Positions 6,445 to 13,120 of a stretch of 39,879 bases of DNA are shown piece after piece. The notes beneath the pieces were generated by a model. The model searched no databases. It was not told where the DNA came from and saw only the letters and a program-made list of their open reading frames with translations. A program made the translations under genes and the position numbers. Location: IMG/VR virus record IMGVR_UViG_3300027909_000042, positions 1 to 39,879 of that record; one strand, given 5' to 3'. This stretch comes from a virus. How positions within the stretch are numbered: the stretch's first letter is position 1; each line of letters begins with the position of its first letter.

Positions 6445-6614
6445 GGCACCGCGTGAGGGTGTCGTGGTCGCACCCGGTGCATGGCCGCGGCGAGAAGACG
6501 GTCACGGTCGAGGCGCCGAGCGAGAAGGAGGCCGAGATGCTGGCGTGGGACCGGCTCGCTCCCGACGGCGCGGTCGGCGGGGCACGAGCGTCTACGCGGG
6601 ATGATCCGACGTGA
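6441..6614 (+). CDS. Small hypothetical protein, 57 aa
   Basis: The GTG start overlaps the preceding stop (GTGA), and the stop overlaps the next GTG in the same way. The product begins VRHRVRVSWSHPVHGRG, a likely beta-hairpin, and continues with TVTVEAPSEKEAEMLAWDRLAP, a strand followed by a helix. The position between two coupled genes supports translation. The function is unknown. Confidence 0.55.
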   Translation: MRHRVRVSWSHPVHGRGEKTVTVEAPSEKEAEMLAWDRLAPDGAVGGARASTRDDPT

Positions 6615-6793
6615 CCGAGTACACGGTCACCCATCGCTTCCTGAACGGCACTCTCGGCGGACGATGGACCGGCATGGACGTGCCGCCGCCGCCCGATGAT
6701 GGCCTTGGCCGGTGGAGTCTCCAATCGTACGAGCCGGTCGTGGTCGACGGCAGGTGCATCATCACCGCGCTATGGATGAGGGATCGCACGTGA
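6611..6793 (+). CDS. Small beta-rich hypothetical protein, 60 aa
   Basis: The GTG start lies in a GTGA overlap. The sequence has a strand-rich pattern (TEYTVTHRFLNGTLGG, then PVVVDGRCIITALWMRD) interrupted by a run of four prolines. It is a single small soluble domain with no recognised family. The stop shares one base with the next ATG. Confidence 0.55.
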   Translation: MTEYTVTHRFLNGTLGGRWTGMDVPPPPDDGLGRWSLQSYEPVVVDGRCIITALWMRDRT

Positions 6794-6981
6794 TGTCGTG
6801 GGAGTACGACGAGCCACACCTCTGCTGGCATGCGCGCGACGCCGCCGGATTCCATCTCTGCGCACTCCCGAGGACCGTGGCGCCAAAGTCTTCCGTGCGC
6901 ACGTTGCCAATCGGTGCTTGCGCGTGTGTGCTGTGCGTGGGCATCATGCAGGAGCAGATCGAAGCCAACACGCCGCGCTGA
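6793..6981 (+). CDS. Cys-rich small protein, 62 aa
   Basis: The protein starts MSWEYDEPHLCWH and has Cys at 11, 23, 43, 45 and 48 plus His13, a set that could coordinate one zinc ion. ATG 6793 shares a base with the upstream stop; a GTG one codon earlier is also in frame. It has no signal peptide. A segment around GACACVLCVGIM is hydrophobic but short. The function is unknown. Confidence 0.55.
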   Translation: MSWEYDEPHLCWHARDAAGFHLCALPRTVAPKSSVRTLPIGACACVLCVGIMQEQIEANTPR

Positions 6982-7006
6982 GGCGCGGCCACCAGGGAGC
7001 TCAGGG

Positions 7007-7297
7007 ATGACGACGAAGACCGCAGTGGACGTGATGCACGCGCCGTGCGCTCGACTCGAGCAGGCGGCACGCGACGAGGGGTCGGCGCTGGTGACCGTGC
7101 TCCGCGAGCAGCTGGCCGCCATGCGCAGCGCGCGCGAGGAGGATGCGGTTCTGCTCGAGCAAGTCCGAGCGCAACGCGGCGAGATGACGTCCCAGCTCAA
7201 GGATGCGTCCTCGGAGATATCTCGTCTTCGCGACGAGCGCGATGCTCTTCTGAGGGAGCGTTCCGCGTTCGAGGATTCCAGGAAGGTCGCGCCGTGA
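7007..7297 (+). CDS. Coiled-coil protein, 96 aa
   Basis: The ATG at 7007 follows CAGGGAGC, a good ribosome site, after a 25-base gap from the previous gene. The product is one long charged helix (LVTVLREQLAAMRSAREEDAVLLEQVRAQRGEM, then LKDASSEISRLRDERDALLRERSAFEDS) with leucine heptads and should form a coiled coil. The next gene, coupled by GTGA, is a small membrane protein with a helical N-terminus. The pair resembles spanin or holin-accessory arrangements in shape only. No lipobox is present here. Confidence 0.6.
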   Translation: MTTKTAVDVMHAPCARLEQAARDEGSALVTVLREQLAAMRSAREEDAVLLEQVRAQRGEMTSQLKDASSEISRLRDERDALLRERSAFEDSRKVAP

Positions 7298-7500
7298 GCG
7301 CCGAGGACTACGCGCGCGAGCGCGTCGCGCAACTCGAGATCGCTCGTGCCCAGGAGGAGCGGGAGGCGCTGCGCATCATCCGCGCGATGCATGACCGCGA
7401 GGTCTACATCGACGGCATGTTGGCCGGTTCGGCCATCGGAGTCGCGGCCATGGGCGTATTCGCATTACTGGCGGTCATGGTTGGGATGGTGATCTGGTGA
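7294..7500 (+). CDS. C-terminally anchored membrane protein, 68 aa
   Basis: The N-terminal 40 residues form a charged helix (EDYARERVAQLEIARAQEEREALRIIRAMHDRE). Residues 44-68 (AGSAIGVAAMGVFALLAVMVGMVIW) form one strongly hydrophobic membrane helix reaching the C-terminus. That makes it a tail-anchored or bitopic inner-membrane protein. It is coupled by GTGA to the coiled-coil gene before it, so the two may interact. A holin or anti-holin role is possible, but the place in the accessory block rather than the lysis end is unusual. Confidence 0.6.
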   Translation: MSAEDYARERVAQLEIARAQEEREALRIIRAMHDREVYIDGMLAGSAIGVAAMGVFALLAVMVGMVIW

Positions 7501-7562
7501 CCCCGCCCGACGACACTGGCGCGCCGGATGAGGACGAGGCGCCTACGCCTGGCGGGCCATGA
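7497..7562 (+). CDS. Possible 21-aa acidic Pro-rich peptide
   Basis: A GTG in a GTGA overlap with the membrane-protein stop opens a 21-codon frame (VTPPDDTGAPDEDEAPTPGG, then P). Its stop overlaps the next ATG as ATGA. The overlaps at both ends match the coupling used throughout this operon, which favours translation. The peptide could instead be only a ribosome-transit spacer. No function can be assigned. Confidence 0.35.
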   Translation: MTPPDDTGAPDEDEAPTPGGP

Positions 7563-7921
7563 TCGGAGCCATGAGGGTCTACTGGCCGGACGGGTCACCT
7601 ACCGACTACTGCGTCGAGGTGACCGATGACGGAATCGTGATGCGCGAGGCCGGCGAGTGGACCACGAATGCCGTCATGCCGGAGACCGCCGAGGCGATCG
7701 GCCGTGCGCTGCTAGCGGCGGCGGCCGCGTACAGGGCATCAACGCCCGGCGGCGGCGCCTTCGCGACCCGTGAGGACGCGCTGGTCGACGTCATGCGCGA
7801 GGCCGGAGAACTCGGCGTGGAGCTGCAGGTCGTCATGCACCAGGCCGACTGTCATGGCTTCGGCGACGAGGGCGCATGCACCTGCACGCCGGACATCACG
7901 AAGACGGGTGGTGCGGCATGA
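7559..7921 (+). CDS. Hypothetical protein, 120 aa
   Basis: I do not recognise this protein. The first ATG (7559) overlaps the preceding stop. A second ATG at 7571 has GGAG just ahead and could be the real start. The N-terminal half is beta-rich (MRVYWPDGSPTDYCVEVTDDGIVMRE). The middle is an Ala-rich helix and the C-terminus holds His and Cys (MHQADCHGFGDEGACTCTPD) that could bind a metal. It ends in an ATGA overlap with the Ea22-like gene. Confidence 0.6.
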   Translation: MIGAMRVYWPDGSPTDYCVEVTDDGIVMREAGEWTTNAVMPETAEAIGRALLAAAAAYRASTPGGGAFATREDALVDVMREAGELGVELQVVMHQADCHGFGDEGACTCTPDITKTGGAA

Positions 7922-8217
7922 CCGCCCACGACGCCAAGCCCGACCTCCGCGCGCTTTGCGAGGCCGCGCTCGAGGACGACCGGCGCGCGACGCCGGGGCC
8001 GTGGCGCGGTCAGTTCCGCTACGTGCATCTCGGTGACGGGCGCGCCATTGCGGATACGTACGCCATCGAAGGGAACGCCTCTTTCATCGCCTCCGCCCGC
8101 ACCCGCGAGCCAAAGCTCGCCCGCGCGCTGAAGAGGATCGCGGAGATCTGCGACGAGCATGACTTCGACGCGTTCGAGCGAGTCGAGGCGATCAGGGAGG
8201 TGCTCGATGGCCAGTAA
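7918..8217 (+). CDS. Ea22-like protein, 99 aa
   Basis: The protein carries the two signature patches of the Ead/Ea22-like family: TPGPW at residues 25-29, with acidic and arginine-rich residues just before it (EDDRRA), and FIASAR at 56-61. Members occur in many lambdoid and other phages and are not needed for growth in the laboratory; their biochemical role is unknown. The ATG is part of an ATGA overlap, which fixes the start better than an in-frame ATG 14 codons earlier. It overlaps the next gene by 11 bases. Confidence 0.7.
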   Translation: MTAHDAKPDLRALCEAALEDDRRATPGPWRGQFRYVHLGDGRAIADTYAIEGNASFIASARTREPKLARALKRIAEICDEHDFDAFERVEAIREVLDGQ

Positions 8218-8395
8218 GCCAGGCGCGCCGCGCTGTTTCGTTTGCGAGGGCGGCGAGTCGTCATCCCTCTGCCGAGAGTGCGGCCGGTCCTACGACCAGG
8301 AGGCTCACGACGACGGTGGCCTCCTCGAGGCGATGGCATGGGCGGCGCGGCGCGCCTGGAGCTACGCGAGAAAGGAGGCCCGCCGTGGCCGATGA
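8207..8395 (+). CDS. Small zinc-ribbon protein, 62 aa
   Basis: Two CxxC pairs (C10/C13 and C22/C25) separated by eight residues form a compact zinc-binding head. A helical tail follows (GGLLEAMAWAARRAWSYARKEARRGR) that is basic at the end. This is typical of small phage zinc ribbons that contact nucleic acid or host polymerase, but the partner cannot be read from sequence. It overlaps the following gene by 11 bases, whose AAGGAGG ribosome site lies inside this gene. Confidence 0.65.
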   Translation: MASKPGAPRCFVCEGGESSSLCRECGRSYDQEAHDDGGLLEAMAWAARRAWSYARKEARRGR

Positions 8396-8576
8396 CGTGC
8401 GGGAGCTGGCGAAGAAGACCGCAGGACGCTGCCCCTGTGGCACTGAATGCGATCTTGACGTATGCAGGCTCTCCCGCGCCTACCTTCGGCTGCTGCACGA
8501 GCGCGATGCACTGCTCGCCAAGGTCTCCGAGCTTCGAGAGGCCGCGTACGAGCTTGCTCAGGGAGAGGATCTGTAA
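8385..8576 (+). CDS. Small Cys-cluster and helix protein, 63 aa
   Basis: The GTG start at 8385 follows an AAGGAGG site with six-base spacing, among the strongest in the window. Cys 16, 18, 22 and 27 form a tight cluster (CPCGTECDLDVC), followed by one long charged helix (RAYLRLLHERDALLAKVSELREAAYELAQ). It probably binds one zinc and dimerises through the helix. The function is unknown. The acetyltransferase gene begins five bases after the stop. Confidence 0.6.
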   Translation: MADDVRELAKKTAGRCPCGTECDLDVCRLSRAYLRLLHERDALLAKVSELREAAYELAQGEDL

Positions 8577-8580
8577 CCTG

Positions 8581-9030
8581 ATGTTCGACGGCCAGGTCAT
8601 CTACCGCCAGTACCAGGACGACGCCGACCGCTCGTACGTCTGCGCGTCGTGGATCAAGTCGCTGCGCTCGGACCGCTGGGCTGATGACAAGCCGGAGTCG
8701 CGCGACACGTACAACGGGCGTCTCATCGACCGGCTGCTTGCGGTGCCCGACACGCTCATCTTCATCGCGTGCCTCGCGGACGAGCCCGACACCATCGTCG
8801 GCTACTGCGTCGGCTCGCGCGTGAACGCCGGTGCTCGGTCGTCGGTGCTGCACTTCGTCTACGTCCGCAAGCAGCGGCGCCGCGAGGGCATCGCTCGTCG
8901 CCTCCTGCAGTGGTGCGACGTGAAGGAGAGCTCGGCGCTCGTCCACACGTTCCAGACGAGCGCCGTCAACTTCATCAAGCACCGGTTTCCGACGTCGGTG
9001 TACGTGGACCCCGAGAGCTTCCTCGAGTGA
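8581..9030 (+). CDS. GNAT-family N-acetyltransferase, 149 aa
   Basis: Residues 72-109 fit the GNAT core: a strand with GYCVGSR, a strand LHFVYVRKQ, then the acetyl-CoA pyrophosphate loop RRREGIARRLL (Q/R-x-x-G-x-G/A form). The N-terminal part (VIYRQYQDDADRSYVCASWIKSLRS) replaces the usual first helices, and the C-terminus ends HRFPTSVYVDPESF. The enzyme should transfer acetyl from acetyl-CoA to an amine on a protein or small molecule. Phage GNATs with known targets act on host factors or modified DNA bases, but no target is visible here. It couples to the next gene by GTGA. Confidence 0.7.
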   Translation: MFDGQVIYRQYQDDADRSYVCASWIKSLRSDRWADDKPESRDTYNGRLIDRLLAVPDTLIFIACLADEPDTIVGYCVGSRVNAGARSSVLHFVYVRKQRRREGIARRLLQWCDVKESSALVHTFQTSAVNFIKHRFPTSVYVDPESFLE

Positions 9031-9419
9031 CGACGCGCCCGTCCAATGCGCACGTTCGCCCGTCGTCGCCGAGCGCGCGCACGACGGTCCGCCTGTCGTA
9101 CGAGCAGATGCTGGCCGACCCGGCGTCCGCGTCGCGCGTCCTTCGCGAGCGCTTCGTCGTGCTGGCGCTGGCCGAGATGCGTGAGTCATGGGACCGATGG
9201 CGCGATGCGTCCGAGCGCCGGACGCCGGCGAATCGCCTCCGTGTGCTGGCCGCCGACTTCCACGACAAGCAGCGGCACGCGCAGAAGGCGATCGGCACGC
9301 TGCGCGTGCTCGACGCCATCCTCGACGACCCCGACCTCTACGCCGGCATCACCGTCGACCAGATGCGCGCGGCGCGCGAGCAGCTCTACCCCAACCTGTC
9401 CGAGCTGGAGTACCGATGA
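9027..9419 (+). CDS. Hypothetical helical protein, 130 aa
   Basis: The GTG start lies in a GTGA overlap with the acetyltransferase gene. After about 20 polar residues the product is all helical: YEQMLADPASASRVLRERFVVLALAEMRESWDRWRDA, then NRLRVLAADFHDKQRHAQKAIGTLRVLDAIL, then TVDQMRAAREQLYPNL. It is basic and soluble. Size and helicity would suit a small DNA-binding or terminase-small-like protein, but no motif confirms this. It overlaps the next ATG by four bases. Confidence 0.6.
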   Translation: MTTRPSNAHVRPSSPSARTTVRLSYEQMLADPASASRVLRERFVVLALAEMRESWDRWRDASERRTPANRLRVLAADFHDKQRHAQKAIGTLRVLDAILDDPDLYAGITVDQMRAAREQLYPNLSELEYR

Positions 9420-9496
9420 CGTACTGGGAAGCGTTCGACGTGCTCATCGTCATCGGCCTGTGTATCCTTGCCCTTCGCGAGACCCAAAGGAGATGA
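9416..9496 (+). CDS. Miniature membrane peptide, 26 aa
   Basis: The ATG overlaps the upstream stop (ATGA) and opens a frame of 26 residues, MTYWEAFDVLIVIGLCILAL plus a basic tail (RETQRR). The middle is one short membrane helix with the charged end inside by the positive-inside rule. The lipoprotein gene's ribosome site overlaps its end. Tiny membrane peptides often modulate a larger membrane protein; the partner is unknown. Confidence 0.5.
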   Translation: MTYWEAFDVLIVIGLCILALRETQRR

Positions 9497-9498
9497 CC

Positions 9499-9651
9499 AT
9501 GAAGAACCTGCTACTTCCCGGCTTCGCCCTCTCGTTCATCATCGCCGTCGTGCTGGCCGCGTGTGCCGGCGTCCCCAAGAAGACGGACGGGTTCGGCTCG
9601 TCGCCGGATGGGACGTGCGACTGCCCGGCCGAGACGCGCCCGGCCCGCTGA
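9499..9651 (+). CDS. Small lipoprotein with TDGFGSSP motif, 50 aa
   Basis: The ATG at 9499 is chosen because AAAGGAG is spaced six bases before it; an ATG two codons earlier is too close. Residues 1-21 form a signal peptide ending in the lipobox LAAC with Cys22 as lipid site. The mature part has only 29 residues. It contains TDGFGSSP at 29-36, then C40-x-C42. The same octapeptide follows the lipid Cys of the larger lipoprotein at 36977-37789. The phage thus makes two membrane-anchored lipoproteins with one shared tag. Candidate roles are superinfection exclusion, sorting or lysis (an outer-membrane spanin-like subunit). Confidence 0.7.
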   Translation: MKNLLLPGFALSFIIAVVLAACAGVPKKTDGFGSSPDGTCDCPAETRPAR

Positions 9652-9678
9652 CCACCACACCAGACCAGGGAGAGGACC

Positions 9679-10122
9679 ATGAGCAACAAGCGCATCGAGA
9701 CAGGGCTCGTTGGAGATCCCAGCGACATCATCGACCGCCTGGCGGGCCCCGCACGCACGCGGACCCGCATCAAGACGATCGTCCCGCTTTACGACCGGCT
9801 TCTCGTCCGTCCGCTCGACGAGAACGGTCGAACGAAGGGCGGTCTCTACGTGCCCGAGGTCGCCAAGCAGAACAAGCAGTGGGCGCGCGGCGAGGTGATG
9901 GCGGCCGGCGCTGGCCGCGTGAACATGAACGGCGACGTCGCCCCGATGCTGCTCAAGGTCGGCGACCTCGTGCTCTACCCGCGCGCTGCTGGTAGCGCGA
10001 TCCCGCTCGGCGACGAGGACGACGGCGCGCCGTTCATCCTGATCCGCGAGCCTGACGTGCTCGGGACGATCGAACTCGAGGAGGTCGGCGTGGTGTTCAC
10101 GGCGGACGGGGAGGTGTCGTGA
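9679..10122 (+). CDS. GroES-type co-chaperonin, 147 aa
   Basis: After a 32-residue phage-specific extension, residues 33-135 match the Cpn10 fold. IVPLYDRLLVRPLDE is the first strand pair. The mobile loop around 49-67 carries GGLYVPE, where GroES has its hydrophobic GroEL-binding tripeptide. ARGEVMAAGAGR and VGDLVLYPRAAGSAI follow in family order, and the end ILIREPDVLGTIE resembles GroES. It should cap host GroEL during folding of phage proteins, as T4 gp31 does for the capsid protein. No GroEL gene is present. It lies upstream of the terminase and head genes and has a GGGAGAGGA ribosome site. Confidence 0.85.
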   Translation: MSNKRIETGLVGDPSDIIDRLAGPARTRTRIKTIVPLYDRLLVRPLDENGRTKGGLYVPEVAKQNKQWARGEVMAAGAGRVNMNGDVAPMLLKVGDLVLYPRAAGSAIPLGDEDDGAPFILIREPDVLGTIELEEVGVVFTADGEVS

Positions 10123-10604
10123 TGTCGTTCACGCTAGACAGCATCGACCTCTCTGCCAAGAAGCTGGCGGACATCGCAGCGAAGCTGTGGCCGGAGCTGC
10201 CGCCCGTCCCTGTGCCGTCCATCTACGGCAACGCGGGACCCCGCTGCGCGTGCGGCCAGGCGATCCTGCGGTCGCGAAAGGAGTGCGATCGCTGCGCCGA
10301 GTGCACTCGAGTAGACGCCGCGCGAGCGGGGCGCATCGCCGCGCTGGGTCGCGTCGTCACGGGTAGCCAGTTCGTCCACAACACCCAGGGCGAGAACCAG
10401 CGGTTCGTGTTTCTCCGTCTCGCCCCGACCACCAACGAGATCGTCATCCGGCTCATCAACAGCCGAGGCGAGATGTCGCCGGAGACCACCATGAGCTGGG
10501 ACTCGTTCGTGTGGGGCTGCATCGCGTTCGACCCCGTCCCCACGCACGAGCCCGATGCCGCGCCGCGCGGCCGCACCCGCCTCAAGCCGGGGGTGACGCT
10601 GTGA
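10122..10604 (+). CDS. Cys-cluster hypothetical protein, 160 aa
   Basis: The ATG at 10122 shares one base with the GroES stop; GGGGAGG lies eight bases before it, and a GTG one codon earlier is also possible. A helical N-terminus (KKLADIAAKLWPELP) precedes a Cys cluster (C42, C44, C55, C58, C61) that fits a zinc ribbon. A beta-rich domain follows (QRFVFLRLAPTTNEIVIRLINS). I do not recognise the family. It is coupled to the next gene by GTGA. Confidence 0.6.
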   Translation: MSFTLDSIDLSAKKLADIAAKLWPELPPVPVPSIYGNAGPRCACGQAILRSRKECDRCAECTRVDAARAGRIAALGRVVTGSQFVHNTQGENQRFVFLRLAPTTNEIVIRLINSRGEMSPETTMSWDSFVWGCIAFDPVPTHEPDAAPRGRTRLKPGVTL

Positions 10605-10789
10605 GCAACGCGACCCGCATGATTCGGCGCAACGCGCTGCGCGAGCTCAAGCGCCGTCTGAAGTGGACACGCGGCAAGTCGTTCGCGGAGGCGCTGCGCA
10701 CGATGGACGTGGACCGCGTGGTCGCCGACCCGCGCGTCGGCGACCACGAGCTGGCGCTGCTATGCGCGGCCACCGCCGGGGGGATCTGA
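10601..10789 (+). CDS. Small basic hypothetical protein, 62 aa
   Basis: The GTG start is in a GTGA overlap. The N-terminus is strongly basic and helical (RMIRRNALRELKRRLKWTRGKSFAEALRTM), and a second helix follows (GDHELALLCAATAGG). It may be a small nucleic-acid-binding protein. The stop shares a base with the next ATG. Confidence 0.5.
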   Translation: MSNATRMIRRNALRELKRRLKWTRGKSFAEALRTMDVDRVVADPRVGDHELALLCAATAGGI

Positions 10790-11037
10790 TGATGCTGTTC
10801 ATCGAGTTCAAGTCGCCGGTCAACATCACCGGATCGGCGACGAGCCCGAGTTGGTCGCGTGCTCGTTGTCCGGAGACGCACGTGCGCGAGGATGGCAACT
10901 GGTTCGTGTTCGAGACCCAGACGCAGCGGGGGCTGCACACGATCGCCGTCCACGTCACCAACGTGGCGTTCGTCCAGCGCGACTATCCGCTGGCGATCGG
11001 GCCGGTTCCCGGGCTGCCGCCCAAGAAGGCGGCGTGA
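10789..11037 (+). CDS. Small beta-rich hypothetical protein, 82 aa
   Basis: The protein opens MMLFIEFKSPVNITG, continues with alternating strands (NWFVFETQTQRGLHTIAVHVTNVAFVQ), and ends in a Pro/Lys tail. The pattern fits a small beta-barrel or beta-sandwich. It has no membrane segment and no recognised family. The second codon is also ATG. It is linked by one-base overlaps at both ends. Confidence 0.5.
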   Translation: MMLFIEFKSPVNITGSATSPSWSRARCPETHVREDGNWFVFETQTQRGLHTIAVHVTNVAFVQRDYPLAIGPVPGLPPKKAA

Positions 11038-11171
11038 TGCGGGCCGCGCTGGACATCGTCGGCATCGTCGTGCTCGAGGCGATGTCGGCCGTGCTGTGGA
11101 CGCTGGCGGTCGCGGCTCGGGGCGCGACCGAAGCGCTCTTTCTGCTCGTCGGCTCGCCCCCGGCGAGGTGA
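11037..11171 (+). CDS. Small membrane protein, 44 aa
   Basis: The ATG shares a base with the upstream stop. The sequence is almost entirely hydrophobic, with two possible membrane stretches (ALDIVGIVVLEAMSAVLWTLAVA and TEALFLLVG) around a short RG turn. It could be a hairpin in the inner membrane, like a small class II holin. It lies directly upstream of the terminase rather than in a lysis cassette, so the role stays open. Confidence 0.5.
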   Translation: MRAALDIVGIVVLEAMSAVLWTLAVAARGATEALFLLVGSPPAR

Positions 11172-11181
11172 CGAGTAGCTC

Positions 11182-12714
11182 GTGCCGCCGCCGACGCCGA
11201 AGCAGGTACAGGCCGCGCGGCGCGTTCTCGCTGAGAAGCGGCTGTCGGGCTCCCTCGGCGAGCAGATCCGCTCCCTCACCGACGAGTGGTCGCCGCCGGT
11301 CCGGGCGTTCTACGACGACCCGAGCCTGCAGGTCGCGGCGCTGAAAGGCCGCCGCGCCGGAGCCACGCGGGCCGGCGCGAAGCACCTCCTGCGGCGCCTG
11401 GCCACCACGCCGGGCGGCCGCTTCATGTACGTCATCGACACGCGTCCAGAGGCGCTGAAGCTGCTTTGGCACGGCAACCGCGGCGATGGGCTCTACCCGC
11501 TCACGCTGGCGCTCGGATGGCAGCAGAGCGGGTTCGCCAAGCTGAACGAGTCGCGCCTCGAGGTTCGCATCCCGTCGCTCGACTCGTGGCTGTGGCTCCA
11601 CGGCGCCGATGACGAGGCCGGCGTCCGCAAGGCGCTCGGCGGCGCCTACCACGAGGCGTGGTGGGACGAGGCGCAGAAGATCCCGCCCAAGCTGGCGCCG
11701 GTCATCCGCGAGGTGTTCACTCCCGCCCTGCTCGACTTTGGCGGCCGGCTGCGTCTCTCCGGCACACCGGTGCGACAGATGGTGGGCCTGTTCTACGACA
11801 TCACGCAACCGACCGAGAGCGCGCGGACGTCAGGGTGGTCGCTGCACCACTTCAACATCCTCGACAACCCCTACTTCGGCGCATCGCGTGACGAGCGCTG
11901 GCGCCGCGGCATCGTGAAGCTCGCCGATCGGCTAGGCGTCGCTGTCGACGCGCCGATCATCCTCCGCGAGGGGCTCGGCCAGTGGACGGCCGACGACGCC
12001 AACTTCATCTACGCCGTGCACCGCGTGCGGCGCGATCGCCTCTGCTACGCGCCGGCGCGCGTCGGCGAGAACGGTTTCCCGGACATCCGCGCCGCTCTCG
12101 ACGACCTACCAGGCGACTGGCGCGAGTACGTCTTCGTCCTCGCCGGCGACATCGGGTGGGATGACCCGTTCGCGTTCGTCCTGTGGGCCTGGCACCCGCA
12201 CGACCCGGTGCTACTCGAGGTCGCGTCGTGGCAGAAGTCGGAGCTCGATTCCGACGAGCAGGCGGCCACGCTGCGCTCGGTGATGGAGATCGTCCGGTGC
12301 AGCATCATCACGGCGGACGCCGCCGGACCGGCCAAGCCGAGCGTGAAGGGGTGGAGCAAGGACTTCGTCGCTCGCTACAACATCCCGGTCATCGAAGCCG
12401 AGAAGGCGAACAAGCGCGGCGCGATCAAGCAGTTCAACACGGACATGACGAACGGCCGCGTTCGGCTGCGGGCCGGCGGTGAGCTCCTGGCCAACATGCT
12501 CATCCTGCAGTGGTCGCCGCTCACAGATGCCCGCGGCCAGCAGGTGGAGGCGGCGGGGCACCACAAGTACACCCACGCCCCGGACGCGGGCCTCTATGGG
12601 CACCGCATGAGCTACCACTTCCGGGCGGCGCCGCCGCCGGTGAAACCGCAGCCCGGCTCTCCAGCATGGATGGCCGCCGAGGAAGCCGAGATGGAGGACT
12701 ACGCCGATGGCTAG
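11182..12714 (+). CDS. terL: Terminase large subunit, 510 aa
   Basis: This is the DNA-packaging motor: an N-terminal ATPase that translocates DNA into the prohead and a C-terminal nuclease that cuts it. The ATPase has a Walker A-like loop GRRAGATR at about 56-63 and Walker B AWWDEAQ with Asp162-Glu163. The nuclease has the RNase H-like acidic triad Asp323 (GDIGWDD), Asp379 (ITADAAG) and Asp468 (HAPDAGLYG). In Walker A the usual lysine of GKT/S is alanine, an oddity for this family. The GTG start at 11182 lies 10 bases past the previous stop without a strong ribosome site. No neighbouring gene is clearly the small subunit. The end overlaps the next gene by eight bases. Confidence 0.9.
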   Translation: MPPPTPKQVQAARRVLAEKRLSGSLGEQIRSLTDEWSPPVRAFYDDPSLQVAALKGRRAGATRAGAKHLLRRLATTPGGRFMYVIDTRPEALKLLWHGNRGDGLYPLTLALGWQQSGFAKLNESRLEVRIPSLDSWLWLHGADDEAGVRKALGGAYHEAWWDEAQKIPPKLAPVIREVFTPALLDFGGRLRLSGTPVRQMVGLFYDITQPTESARTSGWSLHHFNILDNPYFGASRDERWRRGIVKLADRLGVAVDAPIILREGLGQWTADDANFIYAVHRVRRDRLCYAPARVGENGFPDIRAALDDLPGDWREYVFVLAGDIGWDDPFAFVLWAWHPHDPVLLEVASWQKSELDSDEQAATLRSVMEIVRCSIITADAAGPAKPSVKGWSKDFVARYNIPVIEAEKANKRGAIKQFNTDMTNGRVRLRAGGELLANMLILQWSPLTDARGQQVEAAGHHKYTHAPDAGLYGHRMSYHFRAAPPPVKPQPGSPAWMAAEEAEMEDYADG

Positions 12715-13048
12715 CGCGAAGAACCCGGGGCCGAGCACCGACGTGCTTGACGCCATTCACCTGCTCCTGTGGGCCCGCCGCGAGCGCGTGGCCATCGCCG
12801 AACTCTCGGTCGGCAACGTCCGGCTCTCGGTCGTCGACCTGCAGCTCGCCGGCGGACCGCCGCGCGTGCCGGACCGCTCGGACGCCGACTCGCTGTACCG
12901 CCAGTACGGCGGCGCCGTCATCGACAAGGTGCGTCGCGAGATCGCCGACGACGACACGTTCGAGGACGACGACGAAGTCGACGAGGGGCCCGGCGAACCG
13001 CAGGCTCGTGGGAAGGGTGGGGCAGTGCGAGCCCCCCGTCGCCGATGA
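12707..13048 (+). CDS. Hypothetical protein between terminase and portal, 113 aa
   Basis: The ATG overlaps the terminase stop by eight bases. The N-terminal half (DVLDAIHLLLWARRERVAIAELSVGNVRLSVVDLQL) is a helix followed by strands, and the middle has an acidic run (DDDTFEDDDEVDE). The C-terminus is basic. A small gene in this position is common in podovirus head modules and is often a packaging or portal accessory, which is inference from place. A promoter element follows. Confidence 0.65.
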   Translation: MASAKNPGPSTDVLDAIHLLLWARRERVAIAELSVGNVRLSVVDLQLAGGPPRVPDRSDADSLYRQYGGAVIDKVRREIADDDTFEDDDEVDEGPGEPQARGKGGAVRAPRRR

Positions 13049-13085
13049 GCATGGCAGCGTCCGGCCGCGGCCGGAAGTGTGGTAG

Positions 13086-13114
13086 TTGCACCCGTGGCAC
13101 GGATGCCATACGGT
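13086..13114 (+). promoter_or_regulatory. Late promoter copy 1, predicts leaderless portal mRNA
   Basis: TTGCAC (13086-13091) and TACGGT (13109-13114) are 17 bases apart. The spacer holds the inverted repeat TGGCA-CGGA-TGCCA (13095-13108), which abuts the -10. Six bases after the -10 comes GTG 13121, so a start point seven bases downstream would fall on the first base of the start codon. Copy 2 at 15028 has the same sequence and geometry. No Shine-Dalgarno is present ahead of either GTG. Confidence 0.65.
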
Positions 13115-13120
13115 CGATCT

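Noticed and set aside
8447-8460. TGGCACTGAATGC as a further promoter copy
   Set aside because: The G after TGGCAC is missing, no -10 hexamer follows at the right place, and it is within the Cys cluster codons of the 63-residue gene.
13095-13108. Sigma54 promoter from TGGCAC
   Set aside because: The TGC element of the -12 box is not at the required spacing; a sigma70-like pair of hexamers around the same bases fits both copies better.
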